From: Actinoplanes ianthinogenes
GTDB taxonomy: Bacteria; Actinomycetota; Actinomycetes; Mycobacteriales; Micromonosporaceae
NCBI RefSeq assembly: GCF_018324205.1
Contig: NZ_AP023356.1
Coordinates: forward strand, 1,922,001-1,986,000
DNA length: 64,000 nucleotides
Direction: 5' to 3'
A program made the translations under genes and the position numbers. Within the stretch, counting starts at the first letter, position 1. Each line of letters starts with the position of its first letter. Positions 8,555-17,743 of this stretch are shown one piece after another. The notes beneath the pieces are model-generated. The model was not told the DNA's origin, searched no databases, and saw nothing but the letters and a program-made list of their open reading frames with translations.

Positions 8555-9352
8555 TCAGCGCGGCCGGGCGGCCCAGTAACCCTTGGCCTGCAACGTCCCG
8601 TCCCGGGTGCTGAGCCCCCACACGTCCCGCAGGTGCTGGCGGATCAGCCGGGTGGGTGTCGCCTCCCCGGCGACGAACGCCTGCACCGCGGCGTCCGGTG
8701 CGGGCAGCTCCCGTACGTACTCCCAGAGCGCCGCGCCGGGCGCCCGGTCGCCGCGGTCCAGCCAGCGGATCGGCCCGGCGCCCGGATAGCGCCGGTAGCA
8801 GCGGTCGCCGGTCTCGACGATCGCGAGGGCGGACGTGGCCGGGGCGAGCGACTCCAGGATGGCGGCGATCGCGGGCAGCGCCGACTCGTCGCCGATCAGC
8901 AGGTGCCGGGCGACGTCCGGCCGCGGCAGGTAGCCCGACTCCGGGCGCAGGAAGCCGACCCGGGCGCCGGTCCGGGCGGTGGCCGCCCACTGCGAGCCCG
9001 GCCCGTTGCCGTGCAGCAGGATGTCCACGTCGATCTCGCCGGTGCCGGGATCGTGGCGCCGTACCGTGTAGGACCGCATCGCGGTGCTGGCGCCGGGCGC
9101 CCAGAGCAGCCCGCGCGGCGTCCAGAGCGGGAACTCCGGCAGGGCGGTGACGGCCGGCGGCAGGAACAACCGGACCTTGGCCGCGGGCGGCGGCACCGGC
9201 AGCCCGCAGAGCGCCGCGCCGACGATGGTGATCCGTTTGACGTGCTCGGTGACGTAGGTGATCCGGCGGACGGTGCCGCGCAGGAACTGTGGATCGCGGA
9301 GCCCGGTCCCCCGGCGATCCAGCGTCGGGGCGGCGGCTTCCAACACGGCCAT
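8555..9352 (-). CDS. Siderophore-interacting-protein-type FAD/NAD(P)H reductase
   Basis: A 265-residue ViuB/SIP-type flavoreductase. MRSYTVRRHDPGTGEIDVD carries the FAD-binding RxYTxR motif, and HLLIGDESALPAIAAILESL is the conserved NAD(P)H-side segment. The usual ferredoxin-reductase-like domain order is kept. The ATG at 9352 has GAGGAG six bases upstream; an in-frame ATG at 9391 lacks an RBS. It is first in the operon 9352 to 5447 that also holds two flavin oxygenases, so supply of reduced flavin rather than ferric siderophore reduction is possible. The leader carries a 19-bp segment identical to one before the gene at 43370-43798. Confidence 0.85.
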   Translation of the reverse strand: MAVLEAAAPTLDRRGTGLRDPQFLRGTVRRITYVTEHVKRITIVGAALCGLPVPPPAAKVRLFLPPAVTALPEFPLWTPRGLLWAPGASTAMRSYTVRRHDPGTGEIDVDILLHGNGPGSQWAATARTGARVGFLRPESGYLPRPDVARHLLIGDESALPAIAAILESLAPATSALAIVETGDRCYRRYPGAGPIRWLDRGDRAPGAALWEYVRELPAPDAAVQAFVAGEATPTRLIRQHLRDVWGLSTRDGTLQAKGYWAARPR

Positions 9353-9357
9353 GACGG

Positions 9358-9376
9358 GCTCCTCGGAATAGGGGTG
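9358..9376 (-). promoter_or_regulatory. Leader motif CACCCCTATTCCGAGGAGC
   Basis: On the minus strand CACCCCTATTCCGAGGAGC combines a CCCCTATTCC box with the RBS of the reductase gene. The same 19 bases occur at 43803-43821 before the SCP2-domain gene, so two separate cluster operons share a leader. Its position next to the start codon suggests an operator or leaderless-type promoter element. Function is inferred. Confidence 0.55.
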
Positions 9377-9493
9377 GCAATTCATCGTCAAAGGCCGCTC
9401 ACAGGGGTGTCAAGAAACCGAGCAATCCCGCGTAAGGATCGGTTCCTAACCACATTGGAAAATGGGGATCGGTCACGAGAGAAGGAGATCCCC

Positions 9494-9835
9494 GTGAAAT
9501 ATCTGATGCTGGTCTGCGTCGATGAGTCGTTCATCCTGCCGCCGGCCGAGGAGGCGCAGATGCCCGCACGCACCGAGCGCTGGGCGACCGATGTGGACGG
9601 GCGGGACGTGCGGGTGCTCGGCAGCCGGGTGCAGCCGGTCAGCGCCGCCCGGACGGTCCGCGTGCGCGACGGCGCCGTGCTGGTCGAGGAGGGGCCGTTC
9701 GCCGCCACCACGCCGCAGATCGCCGGCTTCGACGTGCTCGAGTGCGCGACCCCGGAGGAGGCCGTCGAGGTGGCGGCCGCGCATCCGGTAGCGCCGCACG
9801 GCGTACTCGAATTGCGTCCTTTCTGGCAGGGCTGA
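9494..9835 (+). CDS. YCII-related (DGPF) protein
   Basis: A 113-residue dimeric alpha-beta barrel protein starting MKYLMLVCVDE and carrying VLVEEGPFAATTPQIAGFDVLEC, the DGPF/YCII signature in which D is replaced by E. GTG 9494 is chosen because GAAGGAGAT lies directly upstream. Family members are small proteins of mostly unknown role, often paired with sigma factors or redox enzymes; no sigma factor is nearby. It is divergent from the flavoreductase operon across a 141-bp promoter region and is followed by a strong hairpin. Confidence 0.8.
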   Translation: MKYLMLVCVDESFILPPAEEAQMPARTERWATDVDGRDVRVLGSRVQPVSAARTVRVRDGAVLVEEGPFAATTPQIAGFDVLECATPEEAVEVAAAHPVAPHGVLELRPFWQG

Positions 9836-9839
9836 CAAA

Positions 9840-9870
9840 GGCGCGGGCGGGGTCTCACCCCGCCCGCGCC
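9840..9870. terminator. Bidirectional terminator between convergent genes
   Basis: A 13-bp GC stem (GGCGCGGGCGGGG and complement) with a five-base loop lies between the YCII gene (plus) and the ABC exporter gene (minus), preceded by AAA. The two genes converge here. Confidence 0.8.
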
Positions 9871-9885
9871 CCGATGCAGAATCAA

Positions 9886-11673
9886 TTATCGGTACGCCTT
9901 CGCCTGCAGGTCGAACAGGTCGGCGTAAAGCCCGCCCTGTCCCATCAGACTGTCGTGATCACCGGTCTCGACCACCCGGCCGTCGCGCAGCACGATGATC
10001 AGATCGGCCATCCGCACGGTGGAGAACCGGTGCGACACGAACAGCGTGATCGCGCCGCGCCCGGCCCGCACCTGGCGGGCCTGCTCCGCGTAGAGCTCGA
10101 ACAGCCGATGCTCGGCCTGCGGGTCGAGCGCCGACGTCGGTTCGTCCAGCACCAGCAGCAGCGGCGTCTCGCGCATCAGCGCCCGGCCGATGGCCAGCTT
10201 CTGCCACTGCCCGCCGGAGAGCTCGGCCCCGTTGGTGTAGCTCTTGCCCAGCTGGGTGTCCAGGCCCTGCTCCAGCCGCGCGACGACGTCCGCGCCCTGC
10301 GCCCGGTCCAGCGCCGTGGCGACCGCGCCGTCGTCGCCGATCCGGGGCAGGTCGCCGAGGCCGACGACGTCGCCGGTCCGCAGCTCGAACCGCGCGAAGT
10401 CCTGGAAGCCCGCGGAGACCTGCTCGCGCCACGCCGGCGCCGGGATGCGGCGCAGGTCGGTGCCGTCCACCAGGATCCGCCCGCCGGACGGCTGGTACAG
10501 CCCGCAGAGCAGCTTGACCAGGGTGCTCTTGCCGGCCCCGTTCTCCCCGACGATGGCCACGCTGGCGCCGGCGGGCAGCGTCAGCGACACCCCGCTGAGC
10601 ACCGGCGTGTCCGTGCCGGGGTAGGCGAAGTCGACGCCGTCGACCACGATGCCGCCGGTGAGCCGCGCCGGTGGCGCCTGGTCCACCGGTTCCGGATGCG
10701 TCACGGTGACCAGCTTCCGCACGTTCCGGAAGCGTTGCAGCAGGCTGCCCACCCGCTGGAGGGTGCCGAGCAGGGTGATCGCCGTGATCACCTGGTGGTT
10801 CACCTGGCTGGCCAGCACCATCACCAGCACCACGTCGCCGATGGTGCCCTGCCCGGCCACCACGTCCCGGATGACCAGCAGCACCGCCCCGGTGTACGCC
10901 AGTCCGAACAGCACCTGCCCGGTCGCCCGGATCGCCCCGCCCCGCCCGTACGCCCCGGCCAGTCCCCGGCTGGTCCGCCCCCACTCCTGCCGGTGCCGCC
11001 GGCGCAGCTCGTCACGCAGCCCGAAGACCCGCAGCTCGCCGCCGAACCGCGCCGAGGTGGCCAGCCGGAACAGGTTCAGTGCGATCCGGGTCGACTCGGC
11101 GGTGCTCGTCTTGGCGTCGTCGATGCGCCGCTCCGCCCAGCGCCCGCTGAGCAGCGGCGGCAGCGCGGCGACCGGCATGAGCAGCAGCAGCACCAGGTTC
11201 ACCCGGCCCAGCAGGATCGCGGTGAGCAGCCCGAACAGCACCAGGCCCAGGGTGCCGAACAGGGCCTCGAAGGCGAGCGTCAGCCGCCGCACGTCACGGC
11301 GCAGCACGGTCAGCTCGTCGGCGTAGTCGACCCGCTCGTGGTGCTCGATGCCCTCCGAGCCGTTGGAGAGCAGCATCAGCTCCTCCACCAGGTCCCGCTC
11401 GGCGATCTCGGACAGCTCGGTGTACGCGATGTGCGCGAAGTTGCCGAAGGTCAGGGTGATCATGACGAGGATCGCCACCAGCACCCCGCACCAGGCCGCC
11501 TTGGCGCCGTCGCCGCCGACCACGGCGTCGGTCATCACGCCCAGCCCGGCCGCCATCACCGGGCCCATGGTGACGTGCCCGAACATCAGGAAGATCGCGG
11601 ACGCCGTCTTGCGCGGGTTCAGCCGCCACGCGATCGTGAGGAGCCGCCAGGACCCCTTCAGGGTCTGCCTCAT
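9886..11673 (-). CDS. ABC exporter half-transporter (membrane-ATPase fusion), second gene
   Basis: A 595-residue type IV ABC exporter. Six predicted membrane helices occupy roughly residues 20-310, and the ATPase follows, with Walker A GENGAGKST, signature ELSGGQWQK and Walker B LLLVLDEPTS. The ATG overlaps the stop of the paired exporter gene, so the two half-transporters probably form a heterodimer in the cytoplasmic membrane. Transport of the enediyne or an intermediate, and thus self-protection, is the likely role because no other efflux pump is in the cluster. Substrate is inferred from location. Confidence 0.9.
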   Translation of the reverse strand: MRQTLKGSWRLLTIAWRLNPRKTASAIFLMFGHVTMGPVMAAGLGVMTDAVVGGDGAKAAWCGVLVAILVMITLTFGNFAHIAYTELSEIAERDLVEELMLLSNGSEGIEHHERVDYADELTVLRRDVRRLTLAFEALFGTLGLVLFGLLTAILLGRVNLVLLLLMPVAALPPLLSGRWAERRIDDAKTSTAESTRIALNLFRLATSARFGGELRVFGLRDELRRRHRQEWGRTSRGLAGAYGRGGAIRATGQVLFGLAYTGAVLLVIRDVVAGQGTIGDVVLVMVLASQVNHQVITAITLLGTLQRVGSLLQRFRNVRKLVTVTHPEPVDQAPPARLTGGIVVDGVDFAYPGTDTPVLSGVSLTLPAGASVAIVGENGAGKSTLVKLLCGLYQPSGGRILVDGTDLRRIPAPAWREQVSAGFQDFARFELRTGDVVGLGDLPRIGDDGAVATALDRAQGADVVARLEQGLDTQLGKSYTNGAELSGGQWQKLAIGRALMRETPLLLVLDEPTSALDPQAEHRLFELYAEQARQVRAGRGAITLFVSHRFSTVRMADLIIVLRDGRVVETGDHDSLMGQGGLYADLFDLQAKAYR

Positions 11674-13553
11674 GCCGGCAACCTCACTGTCTCTGCGTCG
11701 GTGAACCGGTCGGCCTGCAACCGGAACAGTCGGGCGTACACGCCGTCCCGGACCATCAGCTCCTCGTGGCTGCCCTGCTCGGCCACCCGGCCGCCGGTCA
11801 GCACGACGATCCGGTCGGCCTGCCGGACGGTGGAGAAGCGGTGCGAGATCAGCAGCGTGGTGGCGCCCTCGGTGAGGCTGGTGAAGTCCTGGAAGAAGCC
11901 GGCCTCGGCGCGCACGTCGAGGCTCGCGGTGGGCTCGTCCAGCACCAGGATCGAGGCGCCGTGGCGCAGCCCGAACAGCGCCCGGGCCAGCGCGATCCGC
12001 TGCCACTGCCCGCCGGACAGGTCCGCTCCCCCGGCCAGGTGCCGGGCCAGCGGGGTGTCCATCCCCTCGGGCAGCGCGTCGATCAGCTCGTGCAGGCCGA
12101 CCGCTTCGATCGCGTCCCGGATGCCGTCCCGGTCGTCGAGGTGCCCGGCCGCGCCGAAGCCCACGTTGTCGGCGACCGACACCTCGTAGCGGGCGAACTC
12201 CTGGAAGGTCACGCCGAGCCGGGCCCGCCACTGCTCCAGCGGGATCGAGCGGATGTCCACGCCGTCCACCCGGATCGTCCCGGAGGTCGGCTCGTAGAGC
12301 CGGGCGAGCAGTTTGACCAGCGTGGTCTTGCCGGCGCCGTTCACACCGACCAGGGCGGTGCACCGGCCGAGCGGGATGGTCAGGTCGAGCTCCTCGAAGA
12401 TCATCCGTTGCTCGCCGGGGTAGTGGAAGCTGACCCGGTCGAAGTGGATGGTGCCGGGCGATTCCGGGCGGGCGGCCACCGCCGCCGGCGCCGGCTCGGC
12501 CCGATACCCGGTCAGCCCGTCGACGAACCGCCGCACCGCCTCGTACGCGTGCATCCCGATCGCGGTGTGCAGGTCGGCCTCGGGGTAGAACTCGCCGAGC
12601 CGCAGCGCGAAGATCGCCGCCTGCATCACCATCACGAAGGTGGTCAGGGTCATCCCGGTGGCCGGGTTCGCGGCGGCCACCCCGGTCAGCGCGAACACCA
12701 CCCCGCTGACCACCAGGCCCCAGGCCAGGATCCAGAGGAACGGCCACAGGTAGATCCGCCGCCGCGCCTCCCACACCGGCTTGAGCCACTCCATGTACTC
12801 GCGGTGCCACAGGTCGCGGAAGTGCTCGATCAGCCCGAAGACCCGCATCTCCTTGGCGGCCACCGCGTCGGTGGCGACCTCGCGCAGGTAGTCGTTGCGC
12901 CGTTCCTCGTCGTCGAGGTCGAACCGCACCTGGGCGAACTTGCGCAGGCCGCCCCGCTGGCCGTGGCGCAGCAGCAGCACCGCCACCACCAGGCCGGCCG
13001 AGGCGGCCCAGTTCAGGACCACGCCGACCAGGACGGCGTACCCGGCGAGCTTGGTGTATCGGGCGAGCAGGGCGAACAGGCCGGCGCAGGCCTCGCCGGG
13101 GCTGAACGCCCAGGTCTCCAGCTCCCGGGCCGCCGTGCGCAGGTCCTCGACCAGGCGCGGGTCTTCGAGGGGGCCGATGCCGGGGGTGCTGGTGGCGGCG
13201 GCCATCAGGCTGTCACTGACCCGCCCGTCGACGCGCCGGGCGATGAGCTGCCCGGCCAGCTCCTGCAACGGCGCGACCAGCATCTCGGTGATGGAGACGA
13301 CGGTGGTGACCAGGAAGGCCGCGATCAGCGTGTGGTACGCGGGCGAGCCGAGCCCGGCCGCGGTCGCGGCCGGGACCTTGCCGAGCACCAGCGACGAGCT
13401 GACCACGTAGGCGATCGGCAGCACCCCGAGCACCAGGTTGACCAGGACGGCGAGCGCGATCAGCGGCGCACCGGCCAGGCCGGTCAGCCGGGCGATCTCC
13501 AGCCGGGCGACCGCCTGCCGGACCGCCGTCGTCTGCTTCAGGCGCGAGTTCAT
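11670..13553 (-). CDS. ABC exporter half-transporter (membrane-ATPase fusion), first gene
   Basis: A 627-residue ABC exporter with about six hydrophobic segments in the first 330 residues. Its ATPase shows Walker A GVNGAGKTT, signature DLSGGQWQR and Walker B SILVLDEPTASLD. RRNDYLREVATDAVAAKEMRVFGL in the coupling region resembles exporters of modified peptides and polyketides. It is cotranscribed with the ATP-grasp ligase gene seven bases upstream and overlaps the partner exporter gene. Both pumps probably act as one heterodimer. Confidence 0.9.
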   Translation of the reverse strand: MNSRLKQTTAVRQAVARLEIARLTGLAGAPLIALAVLVNLVLGVLPIAYVVSSSLVLGKVPAATAAGLGSPAYHTLIAAFLVTTVVSITEMLVAPLQELAGQLIARRVDGRVSDSLMAAATSTPGIGPLEDPRLVEDLRTAARELETWAFSPGEACAGLFALLARYTKLAGYAVLVGVVLNWAASAGLVVAVLLLRHGQRGGLRKFAQVRFDLDDEERRNDYLREVATDAVAAKEMRVFGLIEHFRDLWHREYMEWLKPVWEARRRIYLWPFLWILAWGLVVSGVVFALTGVAAANPATGMTLTTFVMVMQAAIFALRLGEFYPEADLHTAIGMHAYEAVRRFVDGLTGYRAEPAPAAVAARPESPGTIHFDRVSFHYPGEQRMIFEELDLTIPLGRCTALVGVNGAGKTTLVKLLARLYEPTSGTIRVDGVDIRSIPLEQWRARLGVTFQEFARYEVSVADNVGFGAAGHLDDRDGIRDAIEAVGLHELIDALPEGMDTPLARHLAGGADLSGGQWQRIALARALFGLRHGASILVLDEPTASLDVRAEAGFFQDFTSLTEGATTLLISHRFSTVRQADRIVVLTGGRVAEQGSHEELMVRDGVYARLFRLQADRFTDAETVRLPA

Positions 13554-13560
13554 CGCACAC

Positions 13561-14886
13561 CTACTGGCGCGGGCCGGGAGCGCCCGCCACCGCGTAGATG
13601 TCGTCGCGGATCCCCGCGATGATCTTCTGAGCCTCGGCCGCGGTCGGCGCCGCCGCGATCACCGCGATGATCGGGTCGGTCCAGCCCAGGGCCCGGATGC
13701 TGGTCGGGTACGCCTTGACCCCGGCGTCCCACAGCCGCTGGAACACCGGCCGGATGTGCTCCTCGTACGACGTGCCCTCCAGCACCGGCAGCATGAAGTG
13801 CGCCGACAGCGTCAGCTCCTTCTCCGCACCCCAGTACCGCAGCAGCCCACCGGCGTGCAGCGAGCCGCTGCGCCGGGCGTTGATCTCGGTGATGTACAGC
13901 TGGTCGTCGGCGCCGGCCACGCAGTCGATGCACATCCAGCCGACGTAGCCCAGCTGGCGCGCCGCCTCGCCGACCTCGTACGCCGCCGCCCGCAGCCGCT
14001 CGGCCCAGACCGGCGGCAGCGCGCCCTCGCCCACGTCCACGCTGCGGAACGAATACCCGTGCTCCACGGTCAGCGCGCAGAGCACCACGTCCTCGACCCC
14101 GTCCGGGCCGACCAGGATGTCCGCGGCCGGGCAGCCGACACCCGCGGCGTGCTCGACGAACTCCTGGATCAGGATGGGGAAGGCGAAGAACGAGTCGGCG
14201 CTCGCCTCGTCCAGGAAGGCGTCCACGTTGCCGGGCTGGTCGGTGACCACCCGGGAGCCGTCCCCGGCCACGCCGAACAGCGTCCGGGCGATGACCCGGC
14301 CATGCTTGGCGACCAGCGAGCGCAGCGCGCCCTTGAGCTCCACCCAGTTGCCGACCACCACACCGGGCGCCACCCGCATGGCCGGCAGGGTGCGGGCCAG
14401 GTCCAGGCAGCTCACCTTGGAGTCCAGGTAGAGGCTGGCCCAGAACGCCTCCTCGGGGACCGAGTCCAGCTCGACCTGGTGGCCCCAGCCGCTCACCAGC
14501 GCGGCCAGCAGGTAGGTCTCGGCGGTGGGCCCGACCATGGTCAGTTTCACCACGTCGTACCCGGTGACGAGTTTGCGCAGCTCGCGCTGGGCGTCACCGT
14601 CGTGCAGCAGGTCGTCGACGAGCAGGCCGGAGCGCATCACCGGGGAGACCACCGGCGGCGCGGCCAGGTCCAGGGCCTTGTGGATGTCGTCGAACCAGGC
14701 CTGGCTCCAGCCTTTCGGCAGCACCAGCACCCGCGGGGCGTCGGTCCAGAAGACCGAGTGCTCGCACTCGTAGGTGCCGCCGAACCGCACCACGCGGGCC
14801 CGCTCCTCGCCCTTGAGCTGGAGGGCGGGGTTGCGCAGGTGGTACTCGGCCATGTTCGGGATGATGAGTTCGATCGCGTCAGACAT
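13561..14886 (-). CDS. ATP-grasp ligase (PGM1-like pre-ATP-grasp type)
   Basis: A 441-residue protein with the order of ATP-grasp amide ligases: an N-terminal Rossmann-like pre-ATP-grasp part, an ATP-binding centre (GRVIARTLFGVAGDG, FPILIQEFVEHAAG) and the metal-binding end GWMCIDCVAGADDQLYITEINARRSG, with the E-x-N motif in ITEINAR. Such enzymes activate a carboxylate as acyl phosphate and join it to an amine. The similarity is to peptide-ligase PGM1-related proteins, recalled rather than searched. No NRPS module is present, so this enzyme and the free condensation enzyme are the visible amide or ester formers. It leads the exporter operon. Confidence 0.72.
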   Translation of the reverse strand: MSDAIELIIPNMAEYHLRNPALQLKGEERARVVRFGGTYECEHSVFWTDAPRVLVLPKGWSQAWFDDIHKALDLAAPPVVSPVMRSGLLVDDLLHDGDAQRELRKLVTGYDVVKLTMVGPTAETYLLAALVSGWGHQVELDSVPEEAFWASLYLDSKVSCLDLARTLPAMRVAPGVVVGNWVELKGALRSLVAKHGRVIARTLFGVAGDGSRVVTDQPGNVDAFLDEASADSFFAFPILIQEFVEHAAGVGCPAADILVGPDGVEDVVLCALTVEHGYSFRSVDVGEGALPPVWAERLRAAAYEVGEAARQLGYVGWMCIDCVAGADDQLYITEINARRSGSLHAGGLLRYWGAEKELTLSAHFMLPVLEGTSYEEHIRPVFQRLWDAGVKAYPTSIRALGWTDPIIAVIAAAPTAAEAQKIIAGIRDDIYAVAGAPGPRQ

Positions 14887-14957
14887 AGGTTCAGCCTGTC
14901 CCGGCCAGGGCTGCCGATTCATCTTCTGAACTGCGCTCTGGCCGGGGACCTTCGGTC

Positions 14958-16190
14958 TCAGGCAGCCGGCTCGCCGAGGATCACCGGCAGGGTCTCGGTG
15001 CCGTTGAGCAGGAAGGTGCTCTGCGGCACGATCTCGGCGGCCGGGACGGCCAGGGCGATGTCCGGGAAGCGCTCGAACAGGGCGGGCAGCGCGATGGCCG
15101 CCTCCAGCCGGGCCAGCGGGGCGCCCAGGCAGTGGTGCACGCCGTAGCCGAAGGACAGGTGGTCCTTGTCGGCACGGGTGATGTCGAACTCGTCCGCGGC
15201 GTCGCCGTGCCGCGACGGGTCCCGGCCGGCGGCCGCGAAGCCCATCAGCACCGGGTCGCCCTTCGGGATGGTCACGCCGGCGATCTCCACGTCCTCGGTG
15301 GTGAACCGGAACGGCAGCTGGGCGATCGGCGACTGCACCCGCAGCGTCTCCTCGATCACGTCCTTCCACGGCACCTGGCCGGAGCGGACCAGTTCCAGCT
15401 GGTCCGGGTGGGTGAGCAGCATGACGACGGCCTTGCTGATCAGGTTGGTGGTGGTCTCCGACCCGGCGCCGAGCATCAGGTGCAGGGTGCCGGCCAGCTC
15501 CGAGTCGTTGAGCACCGAGCCGTCCTCGGTCTTCGTCTTGATCAGCATGCTGAGCAGGTCGTCGGCCGGGTGCTGCCGCTTCGTCTCGACCAGGTCGTGC
15601 ATGGCCTGGTGCCACTGCTCGACGTTGGCGACCGCCTCCTCGTGGCTGATCGTGGTGTCCACGTTGACCTCGCCGCCGCGCATCACCTCGCGGCGCATGT
15701 CCTCCGGCACGCCGAACAGGTCGCAGATGACCCGGGTGGGCAGCGGGTAGGCGTACCGGCCCTTGAGGTCGACCACCTCGCCCGGCGCCGCGGTGCCCAG
15801 GTCGGCGAGCAGCTCGGTGGTGATCTGCTCGATCTGCGGGCGCATCGCCTCGCTGCGCCGCATGGTGAACGCCGCCGCGGTCAGCTTGCGCAGCCGGGCG
15901 TGGTCGGCGCCGTCGGCGGTGGTCATGTTGTCCATCAGCACCCAGCCGATGAGCGGGAAGTCGTCGCCGATCTCCCCGTTGATGAACGCGGTCCAGTGCT
16001 TGTGCGCGTCCTTGGCGAAGCGGTTGTCGCCGAGCACCTGGCGGACCATGTCGTAGCCGACGACGGACCAGGCCCGTACGCCACCGGGCAGCTCGACCTG
16101 GGCGATCGGGCCCTGCGCGCGCAGCCGGTCACCCTCGGCGTGAACGTCGCGGCCGGTCGGGTCGAGGACGACGGAAGTGATGGTAGTCAA
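14958..16190 (-). CDS. Cytochrome P450 (actinomycete CYP105/107-like)
   Basis: A 410-residue soluble class I P450. The I-helix motif is LGAGSETTTN, the K-helix ExxR is EETLR, and the heme loop is FGYGVHHCLGAPLAR with the Cys thiolate ligand. A TTG start at 16190 is chosen because GGAGG lies five bases upstream; the in-frame TTG at 16202 would put the RBS inside the gene. The protein then begins MTTITSVVLDPTG. A ferredoxin partner is not encoded nearby. It lies divergent from the epoxide hydrolase gene, so a tailoring oxidation of the core or side chain is likely. Confidence 0.9.
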   Translation of the reverse strand: MTTITSVVLDPTGRDVHAEGDRLRAQGPIAQVELPGGVRAWSVVGYDMVRQVLGDNRFAKDAHKHWTAFINGEIGDDFPLIGWVLMDNMTTADGADHARLRKLTAAAFTMRRSEAMRPQIEQITTELLADLGTAAPGEVVDLKGRYAYPLPTRVICDLFGVPEDMRREVMRGGEVNVDTTISHEEAVANVEQWHQAMHDLVETKRQHPADDLLSMLIKTKTEDGSVLNDSELAGTLHLMLGAGSETTTNLISKAVVMLLTHPDQLELVRSGQVPWKDVIEETLRVQSPIAQLPFRFTTEDVEIAGVTIPKGDPVLMGFAAAGRDPSRHGDAADEFDITRADKDHLSFGYGVHHCLGAPLARLEAAIALPALFERFPDIALAVPAAEIVPQSTFLLNGTETLPVILGEPAA

Positions 16191-16338
16191 TGTATCCTCC
16201 AAGCGGAGTAATCCCGGTAAGGACGTTCTGAGTTCAATCTTAGAAATGCTGAGAGCTTTTTCTTCTTCCAGCGTGCGCTACCTGCCAGAGGTCCTTTCGA
16301 AACGCTGGCCAGCATTGCTAGCGTCGATGGATACCGCT

Positions 16339-16364
16339 ACCCCTATCGACAATTCCGCCCCCTA
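16339..16364. promoter_or_regulatory. CCCCTA boxes in the P450/epoxide hydrolase divergent promoter
   Basis: ACCCCTAT at 16339-16346 and CCCCCTA at 16358-16364 lie immediately before the epoxide hydrolase RBS, in the 189-bp gap between two divergent tailoring genes. The same core is found in other cluster promoters. The rest of the gap is AT-richer than the surrounding genes, as expected for promoters. No other structure is seen. Confidence 0.5.
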
Positions 16365-16379
16365 AAAAGGAGCCCCGAG

Positions 16380-17537
16380 ATGCGACCGTTCACCATCGCT
16401 GTCCCGCAGGCGGATCTCGACGACCTGCACCGCCGCCTGGCGGACACCCGCTGGCCCAGCGAACTGCCCGGCAGCGGCTGGGACCGGGGCGTGCCGCTGG
16501 ACTACCTCAAGGAGCTGGCGGAGTACTGGCGCACCGAGTTCGACTGGCGGGCCGTGGAGGCGCGGATCAACCAGTTCCCGCAGTTCATCACCGAGATCGA
16601 CGGCACCGGCGTGCACTTCCTGCACGTCCGCTCCCCCGAGCCGGACGCGGTCCCGCTGCTCATGACGCACGGCTGGCCCGGCACCTTCGCCGAGTACCTC
16701 GACGTGATCGGCCCGCTGACCGACCCGCGCGCCCACGGCGGCGACCCGTCCCAGGCGTTCCACCTGGTCATCCCCTCACTGCCGGGCTTCGGCTTCTCCC
16801 CGCCGACCACCGAGCCGGGCTGGAACGTCTTCCGGATCGCCGCGGCGTGGGGCGAGCTGATGGACCGCCTCGGCTACGACCGCTACCTCGTGCACGGCGG
16901 TGACCTCGGCGTCTGGACGTCCCTCACGCTGGCCGGGATGCGGCCGCAGGCGGTCGCCGGCGCGCACGTCACCTTCCTGCTCACCCCGCCGTCCGGCGAC
17001 CCGGCCGAGCTCGCCGCCCTCGACCAGCAGGACCTCGGCCGGTTGCAGCAGATGGCGGAGTTCATGCAGACCAAGGGCGGTTACATGCACGTGCAGGGCC
17101 GCCGCCCGCAGACCCTCGCCTACGGCCTCACCGACTCACCGGCCGGCCAGCTGGCCTGGATCACCGAGAAGTTCTTCGAGTGGACCGGCGCCGAGAAGTC
17201 CCCGGAGGACACGGTCACCCGCGACCAGCTGCTCACGAACGTCTCGATCTACTGGCTGACCGCCACCGCCGGATCGTCCGCGCAGCTCTACTACGAGATG
17301 GCCGACCTGCTGCCGATCGCGCCGACCCCGCCGCCGGCCGCCCCGCCGCACCCGGTCCCGCTCGGCGTCGCCGTCTACGCCCACGACGCCAGCCTGGCCA
17401 TCCGCAAACTCGCCGAGCCGAACTTCCCCAACATCGTCCAGTGGAACGAATTCCCGGAAGGCGGCCACTTCCCCGCCCTGGAACAGCCGGACCTCTTCGT
17501 CGACGACCTCCGCGCCTTCAAGGAAAACCTCGCCTGA
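16380..17537 (+). CDS. Enediyne-type epoxide hydrolase
   Basis: A 385-residue alpha/beta hydrolase with the EPHN N-terminal domain (residues 1-110), like SgcF/NcsF-type epoxide hydrolases of nine-membered enediynes. The oxyanion-hole motif is HGWPG, the nucleophile is Asp175 in HGGDLGVW, and the catalytic base is His363 in EGGHFPALE. The ATG has an AAGGAG RBS. Such enzymes open an epoxide on the enediyne core to a vicinal diol, where a side chain is later attached. This gene is one of the main pointers to a nine-membered core. It ends in a clear terminator and faces the repeat element. Confidence 0.9.
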   Translation: MRPFTIAVPQADLDDLHRRLADTRWPSELPGSGWDRGVPLDYLKELAEYWRTEFDWRAVEARINQFPQFITEIDGTGVHFLHVRSPEPDAVPLLMTHGWPGTFAEYLDVIGPLTDPRAHGGDPSQAFHLVIPSLPGFGFSPPTTEPGWNVFRIAAAWGELMDRLGYDRYLVHGGDLGVWTSLTLAGMRPQAVAGAHVTFLLTPPSGDPAELAALDQQDLGRLQQMAEFMQTKGGYMHVQGRRPQTLAYGLTDSPAGQLAWITEKFFEWTGAEKSPEDTVTRDQLLTNVSIYWLTATAGSSAQLYYEMADLLPIAPTPPPAAPPHPVPLGVAVYAHDASLAIRKLAEPNFPNIVQWNEFPEGGHFPALEQPDLFVDDLRAFKENLA

Positions 17538-17549
17538 GAGGTTCGCCGA

Positions 17550-17579
17550 AAAAGCCGGCCGGGATTCCGGTCGGCTTTT
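17550..17579 (+). terminator. Terminator of the epoxide hydrolase gene
   Basis: A 13-bp stem (AAAAGCCGGCCGG against CCGGTCGGCTTTT, one G-T pair) with a GATT loop ends in TTTT twelve bases after the stop codon. This is a standard intrinsic terminator. Confidence 0.8.
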
Positions 17580-17605
17580 CCGATGCGCCCGAAACCCTTT
17601 ATTTC

Positions 17606-17685
17606 GTACGACTCGGAGTCCCGTGACAATCGGCCCGCCAGGCCGCGGCCACCCCGGACCGCCACGCGTGTCGTGCGGGTCCGCT
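17606..17685 (+). repeat. Left 80-bp inverted repeat of the structured element
   Basis: These 80 bases (starting GTACGACTCGGAG, ending GCGGGTCCGCT) are matched in reverse complement at 18311-18390 with about six mismatches. They flank the 63-bp repeat array symmetrically. No coding gene spans either arm. Confidence 0.85.
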
Positions 17686-17743
17686 CGACTCACGCGACGC
17701 TCGCCCCACTCACGACCGCAACGCGCCCCAGGCCCGTCATCCC

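Noticed and set aside
8633..9493. Long plus-strand frame leading into the YCII protein
   Set aside because: Antisense to the flavoreductase gene; the real start is the GTG at 9494 with a good RBS.
14900..14946. Hairpin CCCGGCCAG...CTGGCCGGG as a terminator between the P450 and ATP-grasp genes
   Set aside because: The loop is 29 bases and no T tail follows; it may be chance in GC-rich DNA, so the two genes could still be cotranscribed.
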